Positions 21,885-33,302 of a stretch of 64,000 bases of DNA are shown here, piece by piece (position 1 is the stretch's first letter; every line of letters starts with the position of its first letter). The position numbers were made by a program, and so were the translations under genes. The stretch is from NCBI GenBank assembly GCA_947359465.1, contig OX375879.1, positions 117,584,557 through 117,648,556 on the forward strand. The letters run 5' to 3'. Under the pieces are notes generated by a model. It had not been told where the DNA came from. It was given only the letters and a program-made list of their open reading frames with translations, and did not search any database. Source of the stretch: Metellina segmentata (taxonomy: Eukaryota; Arthropoda; Arachnida; Araneae; Tetragnathidae).

Positions 21885-22449
21885 CACTACCTTACAATAG
21901 TGGACCGGGCTGCAATATGTGATTATATGCGGAAAAGAATACATTTTTAATTGGGGGATGGTCCCCCACGTTCTGTAATTACACAAGCAACCCTTCTGGG
22001 CATACTTTCAACAAGGTTTTGATACACAACTATGGGTATTTGTGTCCATTCCTGCTGCAAGAATGTTGCCAGCTTAACTGTATATTTCGGACGTGGTTCC
22101 CAGGTCCGTAAGCGTCGCTCTAAGTCATTCCATAAATGCTCTACGGGGTTTAGGTCGAGACTTTAAGCAGACCAGGGATGACGTTTTACATTCATACCTT
22201 GATACCACTGCTTGACACTGCAACATGACACAAAGCGTTGTCTTCATAGAAGTAACATTCGTACATTCCATAAAATTGTCAGAGCGTAGGAAGAACCTGA
22301 TTGTCCAAAATGTTCATGTAGGCATCGGCGTTCAATTCATCAGGAACAACATGCAAAGGTCCCAGGCCATATCACGAAAAACACCCCCAAACAAGTAATC
22401 GGATTTTACTCAAATCCGCTGGCGTCCGGTCCAGTATTCTAAGGTAGTG
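21885..22449 (-). mobile_element. Tc1-like element with large internal deletion, 565 bp
   Basis: The inverted ends CACTACCTTACAATAGTGG and, reversed, CACTACCTTAGAATACTGG are flanked by TA (21883-21884, 22450-22451). The interior encodes only the back half of a transposase. Confidence 0.88.
21955..22370 (-). pseudogene. Tc1-family transposase C-terminal half, decayed
   Basis: On the minus strand the translation contains YEDNALCHVA, with the second catalytic Asp, and LNPVEHLWNDLERRL, with the catalytic Glu. It ends QNLVESMPRRVACVI, the usual Tc1 C-terminus. A stop interrupts the stretch before YEDN, and at least two more precede LNPVE. The first catalytic Asp and the helix-turn-helix domain are gone, removed by the internal deletion between the inverted repeats. 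It belongs to a different Tc1 lineage from the copy at 1-703, judging by the RRL...TWEPRPKY region. Confidence 0.82.
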
Positions 22450-23130
22450 TATCTCTCAGTTCCGCAAACACCCGCAAGAAGTTTGTTTTGTTTAGCGCAC
22501 GTCAAATGAGTTAAACTATAATCCACATGTAATATTGTTGTAAAATATGGATATATAAAGTGCTTCAAGTGCAGTTCAAATTAGAAATCAGCAGTTGCGT
22601 AACGTTAATTAGCCACAACTTCAAAATGATCTTGCAAATTAGTATCCAAGCAAATAAAAGAACGTAAACATATCTCGATGAAAAGAAGATAATGACAGTA
22701 TCCACCCAATAGCGCTTAAGAAAATGCAGGGGACCTATACTTTTCAGATTTCCTCTAAGTACTAATACGCATTCGCCAGATTGGTTGTACAGCCAAAGCA
22801 GAAAAGTAAGACTTTGCGCTTCTGTACTTCCTGTTAGGAGGAATTGTTTAGAAAAATACCCCCTTGGTCTTGATAAGGGGATATACGGCTTTTAGGATAT
22901 GATGTATTTTAGACAGTCTGTGACGTTAAGAAAATTGAATTTTTTTACACCAAAAGAGTGGAAGTGACACACTGGTTGGAACTTATTCGTCAGATGACTG
23001 GTTTACGGAATTAGCAACCGGTAGTCCTCGTGTGGATGGAAATGATATAGAATCAAATTCACAAACTAGTGCACTTCAGTCGTATAAGAACTGCGTTTAA
23101 TGCATCTAATAACTCCTTTCTTTATTGGAG
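22450..23130. other. No recognised gene
   Basis: Only short frames. No repeat shared with the window was noticed. Confidence 0.4.
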
Positions 23131-23455
23131 CCGAAGTAGCCTGAATTCCAGAGAAAAGGATTTGTAATCGGAGGGCTACAAGTTGGAATCCAACAAATAA
23201 CAATAGTTTACAGAGGGGGCTGTTGCACGCCAAATCTGCTGTGATCTCACATGTCCTCCGGTTGAAACGGTGTGGAAGTTTGGAGAGTGGGGTGCCACCT
23301 CAGGAGTGACCTCGTCATCTGACCGCGGTTTAAAATTAATTGGCGTTGTCTTCGGATCCTTCCTTTGAGGGATTGGTTCTGAACCGTCGCCAAAAGCCCG
23401 TTGCGATGCTCTCTTACAATCTTAATTAAACACACATACCATACCATTCTTTATC
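23131..23455 (+). mobile_element. SINE-B, nearly full length
   Basis: A degenerate head (GCCGAAGTAGCCTG, GGAGGGCTACAAGTTGGAA), a body with GGAAGTTTGGAGAGTGGGGT and CTGACCGCGGTTTAAAA, and an ACC-rich tail ending CATACCATACC. Confidence 0.8.
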
Positions 23456-24010
23456 TGCCTACCTTTCACATTCACATTCTTTTCCCCGTCGAAATTTATA
23501 ATCGCGATATCTCTTTCAACGGAAACCAACTGTTCATACCTCACACGAATTTCTTTCACTTTGTCTATCAGCATCTTTACGGTCGATCGAAACACCTCCT
23601 GAATAATTATCCATCACCATCAGGGTAGCAGCTGCGTAATCTCTAATCCCCTCTGAAGCCCGACCCTCGATAAGAGATTTTTCTCCATCCATCAGGGCAA
23701 GCGGTTCTCGAACAGTCCATTGTGTAATCCGCCATCTTCCGCAGATAAGAAACAAGGGGGGTGGGTTTGGGAATCTCCCCGAAGTAAATAAAGAAGTCAT
23801 CTATTATTTCGCATTCCTCGATCAATACGGGACAGGACGCTTCCTTACGGTGCTCTCTCGGAAGGGGTGGAGGCTGCGGAGCATGGGATGGAACAAGGGG
23901 TGGAGAACCACTTTTGTCTGGAGTGCCACTTTTAACCCGACGCTCCGTATGGATATCACTGTGACCTGTAATGTATATTAATGCTTCACTGTGTGCTGCT
24001 TTTCTAATAC
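23456..24010. other. No recognised gene
   Basis: Minus-strand frames (23534-23800; 23643-24209) are long partly because they run into SINE sequence. I see no domain in the unique part. Confidence 0.4.
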
Positions 24011-24312
24011 AAGAACAGGGCCGCGATAGCCTAGGTAGGTGTTTTGATGAACGTCGCAGTGGAGCCACACAACGGGTTATCGGCGACGGTCCGGGATCGA
24101 CCCCAAGAAGGGATAATCCGAGGACAACACTACATAATTTTGAACCAAGGTCAGATGACGAGGTCAAACCCGAGATGGTATATACCACCTCTACAAACCT
24201 CCACACCATACCAACGTGAGGACAGTTGGGGGTACGACAGATTTAACGTACACTAGCATCCACGTACTTGACCGCCTTTGGTTGGATCGAGTTTCCAACT
24301 CACAATGAATTT
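24011..24312 (-). mobile_element. SINE-B with a short opposite-strand head piece
   Basis: A plus-strand head remnant (GGGCCGCGATAGCCTAGGTA) lies at 24018-24038. A minus SINE-B follows from AACGTCGCAGTGGAGCC at 24048 to a degraded head ending near 24312. Confidence 0.75.
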
Positions 24313-24337
24313 AACGAGTCGATTTCAAACATATTGG

Positions 24338-24667
24338 GCCGACCAACAGGTATAGTGGTTAAGGTGTTAGCCTCTAGATCGGAAGGTTCCTGGTTCGAAT
24401 CCGGGTCCGGGCATGGATGTTTGTAAGCGTATGGTGTAGAGGCGGCTGGTGCACCTTAAATCTGTCGTGGCCGAAAGTCCTCACGTTGGGTTGGCGTGGA
24501 AGTTTGGAGAGTGGGGTGCCAGTTCAGGTGTTGCTTCGTCATCTGACCGTGGTTCAAAAAATACGAGGTGTTGTCCTCGGATCTTTCCCTCAAGGGACTG
24601 ATCCCGGACCGTCGTCAATAGACCGTTGTGTAGCTCTAGTACGACGTTAACGAAATTACCATTACCA
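24338..24667 (+). mobile_element. SINE-A, full length, with target duplication
   Basis: An intact head (TATAGTGGTTAAGGTG; GGTTCGAATCCGGG), body and ATTACC tail. TCAAACATATTGG lies at 24325-24337 and 24668-24680. Low divergence from other SINE-A copies suggests a young insertion. Confidence 0.95.
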
Positions 24668-24829
24668 TCAAACATATTGGACAACAATTTGGAATTATTT
24701 TTAAAAATTGCGAAAGCGATGGAAATGTATCCTAGAATGAATATGTGAAATTATAACAGGGATATAAAATTGTAGTTTGAAAGTAATATTATAATAATGA
24801 AGTTCCTTACTGATTACTAGTAGACAAAT

Positions 24830-25068
24830 AGGACCATGGTAGCCCAGTTGGAAGCGCAGCGGATAGTTCGGAATTAGGTCCAGCCTAAATCCACAAGGGG
24901 GCTGGTGCACGTAAAATCTACCATGGCCTCAAATGTCCTCTTGGCGTGGATGTTTTGGAGAGTGGGGTGCCAGCTCGGTTCTATTCCTTCGCGGTTGATC
25001 CCGGACCGTCTCCAAAAGCCCATTGTGTTGCTCCAGTACGACGTTAATTAACTACCTACCCACTACTA
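24830..25068 (+). mobile_element. SINE-B with internal deletion
   Basis: The head is GGTAGCCCAGTTGGAAGCG. The body jumps from GGTGCCAGCTCGG to CCTTCGCGGTTGATCCCG, losing about 65 bp. The tail is ACTACCTACCCACTA. Confidence 0.82.
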
Positions 25069-25487
25069 GCCAATACATTTTTATAACCAATTGTTAAACC
25101 ACGTCTAAAAGGGTTTCCGATCGTTGAATTTAACGGTTTCCTTGAGAAATGCAGTCGCTCACAGCTGTGGAACGATCTGAATAATGGAGGAAGTCTTGTA
25201 ATGCATTGCGAAATCTTTTCGGTTTCATCAATTACTTTAAAGCGGCGTGGAGAAATTGCTTTAACAAAAAAAATTATAGCCTCCTACATTACAAAGCTGA
25301 TTGGGTCGTTTTAGGTTCTTCTATTAATTTTAACACGTCCCCCCAGGTAAATCACTAAAAACTTTTTTTTTGATGAAGCTTTGAAACAGAAAGTGCATAT
25401 AAATTTCGCTATAAATAGAATTTTAAAACTGTACCATTCTTTCTCGGACGGTGATATATATTTTAATGATTTGAAATTTATAGGTAA
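25069..25487. other. No recognised gene
   Basis: Short stretch without useful open frames or recognised repeats. Confidence 0.4.
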
Positions 25488-26084
25488 CTAGCCACTGCGT
25501 GGCTAGCTCGGCGTTGTCCGTGCCCGTGGTGTAAGGTATTAAGCTGGTGTAAAATTTTGCGCATATTTCAAATCCGTTGAAGATATATTCATTAAAAAAA
25601 TATTTATTTAACGAAAATCATATTTTTAGGTATTTACCCAAACTAAAATTTTCCGCAGATTTCAAATCCGTTGAAATTTTTACTCCATCTTTAACGGTCT
25701 GGAAAAAGAAAAAAGAACTTTGACTTCAGTTTAAAGATTTATCGTCTGGCTGGGAAATCAATCACGCAAAATCAAAGCGGAAACGAAAAAAATAATTTTC
25801 TCCGCGTTTTGCGGATGAAAAAAACTTGGCATGATTTCAAACCATGACTGCAAGGTCGCATGAGCAGGAAAAGTTATCCGCGTTTGAAAAACCGATGGAG
25901 AATAAAACTATGAAATTCATTTAAGAATCTTCTAGATAGAATTTTAAAATTCGCCGCGACCCAAAAATTGCGAAAAATTTGGACTTCCTGTGTGTCAAAT
26001 CTTATTGCTGTAAGTGCCATAGATCGTCAGGATTTTGCGGCCCCGAAACAGACAAACAAACACATCCTTTTATAATAGTTGAGA
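25488..26084 (-). mobile_element. Helitron-2, non-autonomous, 597 bp
   Basis: On the minus strand, A|TCTCAACTATTATAAAAGG starts it and a perfect hairpin TAGCCACGCAGTGGCTA marks the 3' end before T. On the plus strand CTAG is at 25488-25491 and the hairpin at 25489-25505. It is colinear with 7359-7947. Confidence 0.87.
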
Positions 26085-26229
26085 TTCGCTCAAATGAAGT
26101 AGTATATATTTTATCTAAATATTTGTGCATGTATTTTTACTTGCTTATTATGAATAAAATATTTTTTGTTCGCCGTGATAGGATAGTTTTTTTTACGGAT
26201 AAACAATAATATAAACAATAGAATAAAGT

Positions 26230-26505
26230 CGATGATCTGCACACTGGGAATCACGAGTTCGAAACTTGAATCAAAGATTGTCGTGTACGTGGTGGTTTTT
26301 GCTCCTTACACTTCTCGTGGTATCATAATTTTGACGTTAGCCTGTCGTGGAAGTTTGGAGAGCGGAGTGCAGGCACAAATGTTGACCTCGTCATCTGACT
26401 GTGGTTCAAAAAGATGAGGCTATGTCCTCGGATTGTTCCCGCACTGTCACCGATATCCCGTTGTGCTTCTCTAGCGCGACTTTAGTTCAACTACCTACCA
26501 AATTA
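26230..26505 (+). mobile_element. SINE-B, diverged
   Basis: A B-box-like CACGAGTTCGAAACT, body GGAAGTTTGGAGAGCGGAGT, GTCATCTGACTGTGGTTCAA and an ACTACCTACC tail. The middle is altered. Confidence 0.7.
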
Positions 26506-26517
26506 TCAATATCCCGT

Positions 26518-26832
26518 CACGTGGTTGCCCGGTTGGAAGAGTAACGGACTAGCGACCGGAGGGTTGCGAGTTCGAATCCAAGCACAGACTGTAATGTACA
26601 GAAGGGCTGGTGCGCTTTAAATGTGTCGAGGCCTCAAAATTCCTCACGTTGGCGTGATGTGGTCGTGTGTAGAGTGGAGTGCCTGCTCAGGTCTGAGTTC
26701 GTCGTATAACCCGGGCTTAAAATTACGTTGTGTTGTCCTGGAGTCTTTCCCTTTGGGATTGATTACAGATCGTCGCTAATAGCCCGTTGTGTTGATCCAG
26801 TGCAACGTCTATTAAAATACCTACTTAACTAT
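26518..26832 (+). mobile_element. SINE-B, full length
   Basis: Head GGTTGCCCGGTTGGAAGAGT, B box GCGAGTTCGAATCC, body with CAATAGCCCGTTGTG-like end, and tail AAAATACCTACTTAAC. It lies tail-to-head behind the previous copy. Confidence 0.85.
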
Positions 26833-27836
26833 CAGTCACTCGAAAAGGTTCAAAAAAGATTCCTCACCTTTAATAAGTTAATGCGTTGCGAAAAACTGCA
26901 ATTTTTTGTTTAATGTATTCACACCTATAGAGGAAATATAAAAGTGGAAGGGTAATTTTAATTAACGTCGTACGAGAGCAATACAATTGGCTATATAAAA
27001 GAAGTGAGCAATGACCTTTTCATGTGTCCAGGATCATGTGACCAAAACTAGTGGTAAAAGCATATTTAAACAACTTTCGTCTGACGGGTGGAAACGATCA
27101 TTTATCATCTGATCGGTCTCCGGGACGGGAAAAGATGCTTATCTATTGATTCGTCATCTGATAAGAAGTTCACTCTGTCATATGATGTTCTATCGCCAAA
27201 AGGGGTGATATGATGACAAATCGACCCAACAAGACAATTTTTTACAGAGCAGTCACGTGACAACTAGTCGGCATGTTAGTCGCACTTTTCGAAGCTCCTC
27301 TCGATAGCAATGCTTAAGTTTCCCTCTATTTCGCGACTTCATTCACACAGGTTCACCGTCCTAAGACGTGGTCATGTCTCAAAAGTCCGCCTAACCTGAT
27401 GAAGCAGGACGCTGTTGCGATTTTGCATGACCAGACAGAGGCGCCATATCGCCATAGTTCTCGGCAAGTGTGGAGAATGCCGACACGACGTGTGTTCCTA
27501 ATTGCAATAGGCAAGCGTACTATGAGTGTGGAGAAATGAGGTTAGTTTTCTTGGGATTCGGAGACGGAGTCGTCATGGCAACCAAGTCACGCCGTTTGGC
27601 AGATGCACTGCAATCGGGAATGCGGGTGAGGGATGCTGGCCCTGGTCGGGTGCCATATTTGACCAACGATCATGATTTCAAACGCTGGACATTTGGTAAT
27701 ATATATAGTATTATTCTTTTGATCTTCAAACGTGTCTCAATTGAACATTTTGAGTACAAGGGTTGATTTCTCAGATGGATTTCAGTCCACACAATGATGA
27801 AGAGGGTAGGCAGATAATTCATCAAGGAATTATCAA
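26833..27836. other. No recognised gene; one SINE tail fragment
   Basis: A reversed SINE tail (AATTAACGTCGTACGAGAGC) lies at about 26955-26995. The open frame 27470-27766 plus (98 codons, several Cys near its start) has no motif I can name and no second exon in sight. Confidence 0.4.
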
Positions 27837-28005
27837 ATGGTAATGGTAATTACTTAACGTCGTACTGGAGCAACACAACGGACTATTGGTGACGGTCCGG
27901 GATCAACCCCTAAAGGGAAATATCCGAGGACAACACCACGTGATTTCGAACCACTTAACAGATGACGAGGCAACACTTGAGCTGGAACTCCACTGTCCAA
28001 AAATA
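27837..28005 (-). mobile_element. SINE, 3' half
   Basis: Starts with the reversed tail (TGGTAATTACTTAACGTCG) and stops within the body after CTCCACTGTCC. Confidence 0.8.
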
Positions 28006-28067
28006 ATAATACACGGTGAGACAGGTCACCAGCAAATAGGAGGACTATGGTGGGTGCATTCCTCTCT

Positions 28068-28559
28068 ATACAAATCTACACAATTTGACCAATCGACACC
28101 CAATTAGGTACACATACTTTAGAACACAAGGCGTAAAACATAGGCTATTTCTTTCCCGTCTTCAGACCCATCTGTAGCCATGAAAATTGGAACACAGGTG
28201 GTTCTAAAAGTGATCCTCGTAGCCACAATTTTAAAATCTAAAGTTTGTTTTCCTGCTATAAGTGGACATCGATAAGGAAACAAGTTCTACAGGGTTTGTG
28301 TATGAGTTAACATAGGGAAATGTCGCGGTGGGAAACACGCTATACAGAGTTCGTGTATTTGAGTTAAACATAAAAATGTCGCGGTCATATTTGACACCTG
28401 CTCAAGGCCGGGGTATTCAGCTAGTTCAAAATACACCTGCATGACATTTAAAAGTAAACACAAAAGTAACATACTTTGTACAGAGTTTGTGTATTTGACA
28501 ACACAGGGAAATGTCTCGGTCATATTTGAAACCCGAGCAACGCCGGGTTATTCATCTAG
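28068..28559 (+). mobile_element. Helitron-3, non-autonomous, with a doubled 3' end
   Basis: It shares TTTGACCAAT, ACATAGGCTATTT and CATGAAAATTGG with 30740-31087. The final 3' end is ACCCGAGCAACGCCGGGT hairpin, then TTCATCTAG|T. An earlier 3'-end-like unit, ending GGGGTATTCAGCTAGTT, lies at about 28400-28433, so two terminators sit in tandem. The 5' end is degraded. Confidence 0.75.
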
Positions 28560-29044
28560 TTAGTAAATAAAGATCATTTTTGGTAACGTAAACAATACAC
28601 TCCCACACCTGGCGTCTTTAGTACGGATTCTGGTTCACTTGTTTTCGTTTGGTACCGAGAGCGATAGCATTGATTCAATGCAGGTGTACCGGGAAGAGGC
28701 AGTCGTAATTTGAATGCCTTGATGGGTTATGGAGCACATGGTACCGAAGTGACCTTAATCTCCGGTGTTGACAGTTGAAGATTGGAAAAATGGTATTTCT
28801 CAATGTGGAAGATGTTAAAGTTACCACAAGACTTGGAAAGTTTACGGATATGATGATTAGACGCTATTGGATGTGAATAGTTCGATGAGGGTGGTGATTC
28901 TTTCTAGCAGGGAGTGGACGAAGTCTATTCGTCACAAAGGAGACGCCTCCGACTGAGTTTGAAATGTCATTAACGTTTACACTGCGGAGCTTAGATTTTT
29001 TTTTCAATCATCTCACAGAACGGCTCTTTCGTCTGCAAGTCCGA
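28560..29044. other. No recognised gene
   Basis: The last 60 bp (CTTAGATTTT...CACAGAACGGCTCTTTCG) recur in altered form at 43813-43860, so they belong to an unclassified repeat. Confidence 0.45.
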
Positions 29045-29316
29045 CCCCCTTCGAATTCAACCAAAGACCGTCGTGTACAAAGGGAAGGTTGGTGCACGCT
29101 AAATCTGTCATGCCCTCAAATGTCCTTACGTTGGCGTGGTATGGAAGTTTGGAGAGTAAGGTGCCAGATCGGGTGCGACCTTGTCATCCGACATTGATTC
29201 AAAATTGTGTAGGGTTATCCTCAAATCTTTCACTTGGGTTTTGATCCCGGACGGTCCCCCGTAGACCGTTGTTTTGCTCCAGTGCGACGTTAAATAAAAT
29301 AACTACCTTCTTACCT
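29045..29316 (+). mobile_element. SINE-B lacking the A-box end
   Basis: It starts at the B box remnant (TTCGAATTCAACC), continues through GACCGTCGTGTACAAAGG and the body, and ends with a TACC tail. Confidence 0.8.
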
Positions 29317-30739
29317 ACCCGAAAACGATAGCATTTATAACGAGTTCTCAGTGGGAAACATCCGCTGCGAACGTCATCGATGCATTTGCGCACGGAAGTC
29401 GTCTCCTTAACCTTTTCCACACCTTCTCAAAAGCCGATTCACCCAAGGTTAACTTTCTGGAGCAAATCGCGACTTGTTTGTGGTCGAACATGGCGGAACT
29501 AGAGCAGCTTGACATTCCGAATGATTGGAATTCTCTCGAGAAGCGTGGTATAATATTTCTGTGACATGTGCCACTCTAATAGTGATGCGGAATTTTCTTG
29601 CAAGCGATTCCCTAGAATGCGACATGGAATATATTCCTTTTACGATTCGAAGGAATTGTGTAACAGGAGGGAGGCTATCCGAGGAACATAACTGTCCCCT
29701 GCCGCCATCTGATTCCATATTTTTATCCCTCCAATGCATACAATACCGGAAAAAGTAATAACTCCGAGATATCCTACTTATGTTTGTTGAAGAGAAGAAA
29801 ATCCTTGTTTGGGAAACTTTGTACAGTTATAACATTTTTTTTGTGTTTGGGATAACACATTAAAAAGCGCTGCAGAGACTTTTAAGAGAATTTTTCTTTG
29901 TTTTAAAGAAGCAAATGTTGGGAACTTTGAAGGTAACTTTAACAGAAATGATACAATACGACATAAACGTACTTCTACTTTGATTATTTGAATTTCCAGT
30001 AAAGGGTTTGAGCTTTATGTTTTAGATTTCACCCAATGGTTGTTGCTCAATAGCTATTTTTATGACTTGGTTTTTCTGGTAGAGTGAATAAAATGAAGCA
30101 GACTTGGCACGGACAAAAATAATTCAATGGAACCTGAAAACCAAAGCTGTTTCAAAAACATTGCTATTGCGATTTTTGAAAGTATTTTATGGCACTTCCA
30201 CAATATTTTGTTCAGTTCCAAACCTTATTAGAAGTTTAAAAAATGCAAATGAACTAATAATAAACTCAATTAAGTAAATCCGAGTCCTCAACTATTTGTC
30301 AAAATGGACATTTTTAACTTTAAGATACTCCTTCTTTGAATGTGCTTTAACTTTATAAAACTTTTTAACGTGTTCTGTGAATTGCATAGATTGAACAGAA
30401 AATACTGCTTGTTATACTTACAAAAATTTGAGAATAAATAATAATTTTATAATTTTTAGTTAATTTAATATAAATATTTTTTAAATGCATTCATTGCAAT
30501 ACAAAATTTTAATTCAGAATATAAATAAATGTAAGCACATAACAAATTTGAAAAGAGGATCTTCAGCATATTCTGAGATAAGATGGATAGAAATCATAAA
30601 TTGTCGCAACAGCATACATGAAAATGTCTCTTGAGTATACAAAATAAATTATCTGAAAAAGATATTTTCAGTATATTGTTAGGAAGGATGCATAGAAATT
30701 ACAAAAATTGTCAGTTCCATATATAGGTTTGTCATTTGA
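29317..30739. other. AT-rich stretch without a recognised gene
   Basis: From 30560 a diverged sequence with GAGTATACAAAATAAA and GATGCATAGAAAT recurs after the Helitron (about 31210), suggesting an old tandem repeat. Confidence 0.4.
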
Positions 30740-31087
30740 TTGAGTATAATATAAAAAGGATGTGTGTGTATTCTCTAAATAAATTTCCACCGTTTGACCA
30801 ATTCACACTAAATTTGGTACACTTGTACTTTAGAACACTGCGGAAAACATAGGCTATTTATTTCCTGTTTTCAGACGATCTGTAGCCATGAAAATTGGCA
30901 CACAGGTAGTCCTAAAAGTGCCGCTCAAAGCCCCAATTTTAAGATCTAAAGTTTGTTTTTCTGCAATAATTGAACATGGACAAGGAAACACCTTTTACAG
31001 GGTTTGTGTATTTGAATTAACACAGGAAATGTCACGGTCATATTTAAGCTGTTGCGGTCATATTTGAAACCCGAGTTATTCAGCTAG
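30740..31087 (+). mobile_element. Helitron-3, non-autonomous, 348 bp
   Basis: The 5' TATAATATAAAAAGGATGTG is Helitron-like. The 3' end ACCCGAGTTATTCAGCTAG|T has lost most of its hairpin. It is inserted within an older ~100-bp repeat that continues on both sides. Confidence 0.72.
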
Positions 31088-31608
31088 TTGAGTATGTAAA
31101 ATAAAACTAAAATCGAGTATTTCAGTATAATCAGAAGAAATTCTGAAGATTTCTATTCGTCTGGAGGTAAGATACATTAAAATTAGATAAATTCACATTT
31201 CAGTTAAATAGAAAATGCATAGAGTATACAAAATAAAATCCAAGTTGGGTTTCTTCAGAGCATTCTGCCACGATATTAGATAAATTAGCGTTGCTGATAC
31301 TGAACCCAGATACTCCCCTTGATAAAATTACTTGGATACAATAAAAATATTTTATGCTCGAGACATATATGGCCATGAAATCCCATGACTTGCAATAATC
31401 CCCAGTGTCAAATTTCTAAATAAGATGCAGATTCAAAGGGAATATTTTCAAGTTGTTCTGAGGGGAAAAAATACTTTCGATATTAGTAAAAAATATTCGT
31501 GCACTGAAATTGCAAATTTTTCATAGCGATGGCACTGAATTGAAAACAGTACCCCCACACAACAGAGTAAAAAAATTAGCAATTAAATTACGACATTTAC
31601 GGGGTACG
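31088..31608. other. No recognised gene
   Basis: Continuation of the AT-rich diverged repeat; nothing coding. Confidence 0.4.
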
Positions 31609-31696
31609 AGGCCGCTGTAGCTCTGTCGGTAGAGTAACGGGCTAGAAAACAGTGGATTGCGAGTTCGAATTCAACCCAAGACCGTCCTGTTCAAAG

Positions 31697-32778
31697 TAGG
31701 GATGCGACATCGACAGCAAAGCATCGATGTTTTGAAACATCGATGTCCAAAATTAAGACATCGATGTTGATAATACATCGCCCCAAAAACATCAATGTTT
31801 TTAAAATTCAGTGTATTTAAACTTTTCCCCCCATTTCTTAAAACTGGTTTAGCAACTATTGATCCAACATCGACTACAAAACATCGATGTTTTTTATAGT
31901 AATGGTAATGGTAATTTTAGTTAACGTCGTACTAGAGCAACACAACGGGCTATTGACGACGGTCCGGGATCAATCCCTTAAGGGAAAGATCCGAGGACAA
32001 CACCTCGTAATTTTGAACCACGGTCAGATGACGAAGCACCATCTGAGCTGGCACCCCACTCTCCAAACTTCCACACCAACCGAACGTAAGGACTTTCGGC
32101 CACGACTGATTTAAGGTGCACCAGCCGCCTCTACACCATACGCTTACAAACATCCATGCCCGGACTCGGATTAGAACCAGGAACCTTCCGATCTAGAGGC
32201 CAATACCTTAACCATCAGACCGGTTGGTCGACTTGTAGGTGGCGCAGGTTTGAGTACTGTCAGGTGCGTTCTTTCCTGGGTGTATTTCTCCCTTCGGTGT
32301 CAGTAAAACTATCACTGTGAGTGTGTCTTTGCTCGACAGCAAACATCGACAGCAAAACATCGATGTTCAAAACTACAACATCGATGTTGATAATACATCG
32401 CCCCAAAAACATCGATGTTTTTAAAATTCAGTGTATTTAAACTTTTTTCCCCATTTCTTAAAACTGATTTAGCTCCAAGTGATCGGCTCCCATACATCGA
32501 TGGTTTTATTATAGAACATCAATGTTTTGAAAACATCGACATCGATGTCGCATCCCTACTTTTCAGACTCTTCACCCTTGGCCACTTTGGTCTAAAAGTA
32601 TGTTCAATTTGCTGATTATAAAAAATATGCTACAAGGTTATTTTAAAATTTTTTAAAAGTGTATAAACTTTTTTCATTTAAAAATAAAACATCGACAACG
32701 TAAATACATCGACAAGTATAAACATCGATGTTAAAAAAACATCGACTCCAATACATCGATGTTTTGAAAACATCGATG
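31697..32778. mobile_element. ATCGATG-rich hAT MITE, two or more rearranged copies
   Basis: The left end TAGGGATGCGACATCGAC is at 31697 and the right end GTCGCATCCCTA at 32547-32558. The segment with TAATACATCGCCCC occurs twice (31770; 32390). A third right-end fragment lies at 32681-32778. It is the same family as 16852-17778. Flanking 8-mers (GTTCAAAG, CTTTTCAG) do not match, so more than one insertion or a recombination is likely. Confidence 0.78.
31898..32231 (-). mobile_element. SINE-A, full length, inside the hAT MITE
   Basis: Reversed tail (GGTAATGGTAATTTTAG), body and head (TTCCGATCTAGAGGCCAAT; CCGGTTGGTCG). No clean target duplication was found. Confidence 0.9.
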
Positions 32779-33021
32779 TACTGATGCACGTTAAATCTAC
32801 CGTGGCCTGAAATATCCTCGTGTTGGCGTGATGTGGAAGTTTGGAGAGTGGGGTGCCAGCTCAGGTGTTATCTCGTCATTTGACATTGGTTCAAAATTAC
32901 GAGGTACTGTCGTCGGATTTTGCATTCCGGTTTGATCCCGAACCGTCATCAATAGCTCGTAATGTTGTTCCAGTGCCTACCTATCGAAAATACCCAATGT
33001 AAAACATACATAGGTAGAGTA

Positions 33022-33302
33022 TTGAATTAACGTCTTGCTGAAGTAACAAAATGGGCTATAGGGATCGATCCCCAAAGGACAGATCAGAGAACAACATCGC
33101 GTATTCTGAACCACGGTCAAATGAAGAGGCAACATCTGAGCTGAGACCCCACTCTCGAAATTTCAACACCATGCCGACGTGAGGACATGAGTCCAAGACA
33201 GATTTAACGTGCCTCAGCCCTCCCCGTGCACGTCGGTCTTTGAATCGAGTTTAGAACTCGCAACCCTTAGGTTGCTAATCCGCTAGCCTATAGCGAGGTC
33301 CG
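33022..33302 (-). mobile_element. SINE-B, full length, diverged
   Basis: AATTAACGTCTTGCTGAAGT at the left, CCACGGTCAAATGAAGAGGC in the body, and a head containing AGAACTCGCAACCC then GCGAGGTCCG. Confidence 0.8.

Larger units (their letters stand above)
31609..32995 (+). mobile_element. SINE-B split by a hAT-MITE cluster
   Basis: The SINE-B head (GTAGCTCTGTCGGTAGAGTA; GCGAGTTCGAATTC) runs 31609-31696 to TTCAAAG. The body resumes at about 32779 (TGATGCACGTTAAATCTACC) and continues to 32995. About 1.1 kb of ATCGATG-rich hAT material separates them. Confidence 0.82.

Noticed and set aside
23643..24209. 188-aa minus-strand ORF
   Set aside because: More than a quarter of it is SINE-B sequence; the rest has no motif.
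24360..24415. Possible tRNA genes at the SINE heads
   Set aside because: A and B boxes are present, but acceptor and anticodon stems do not fold properly and each is fused to SINE body sequence.
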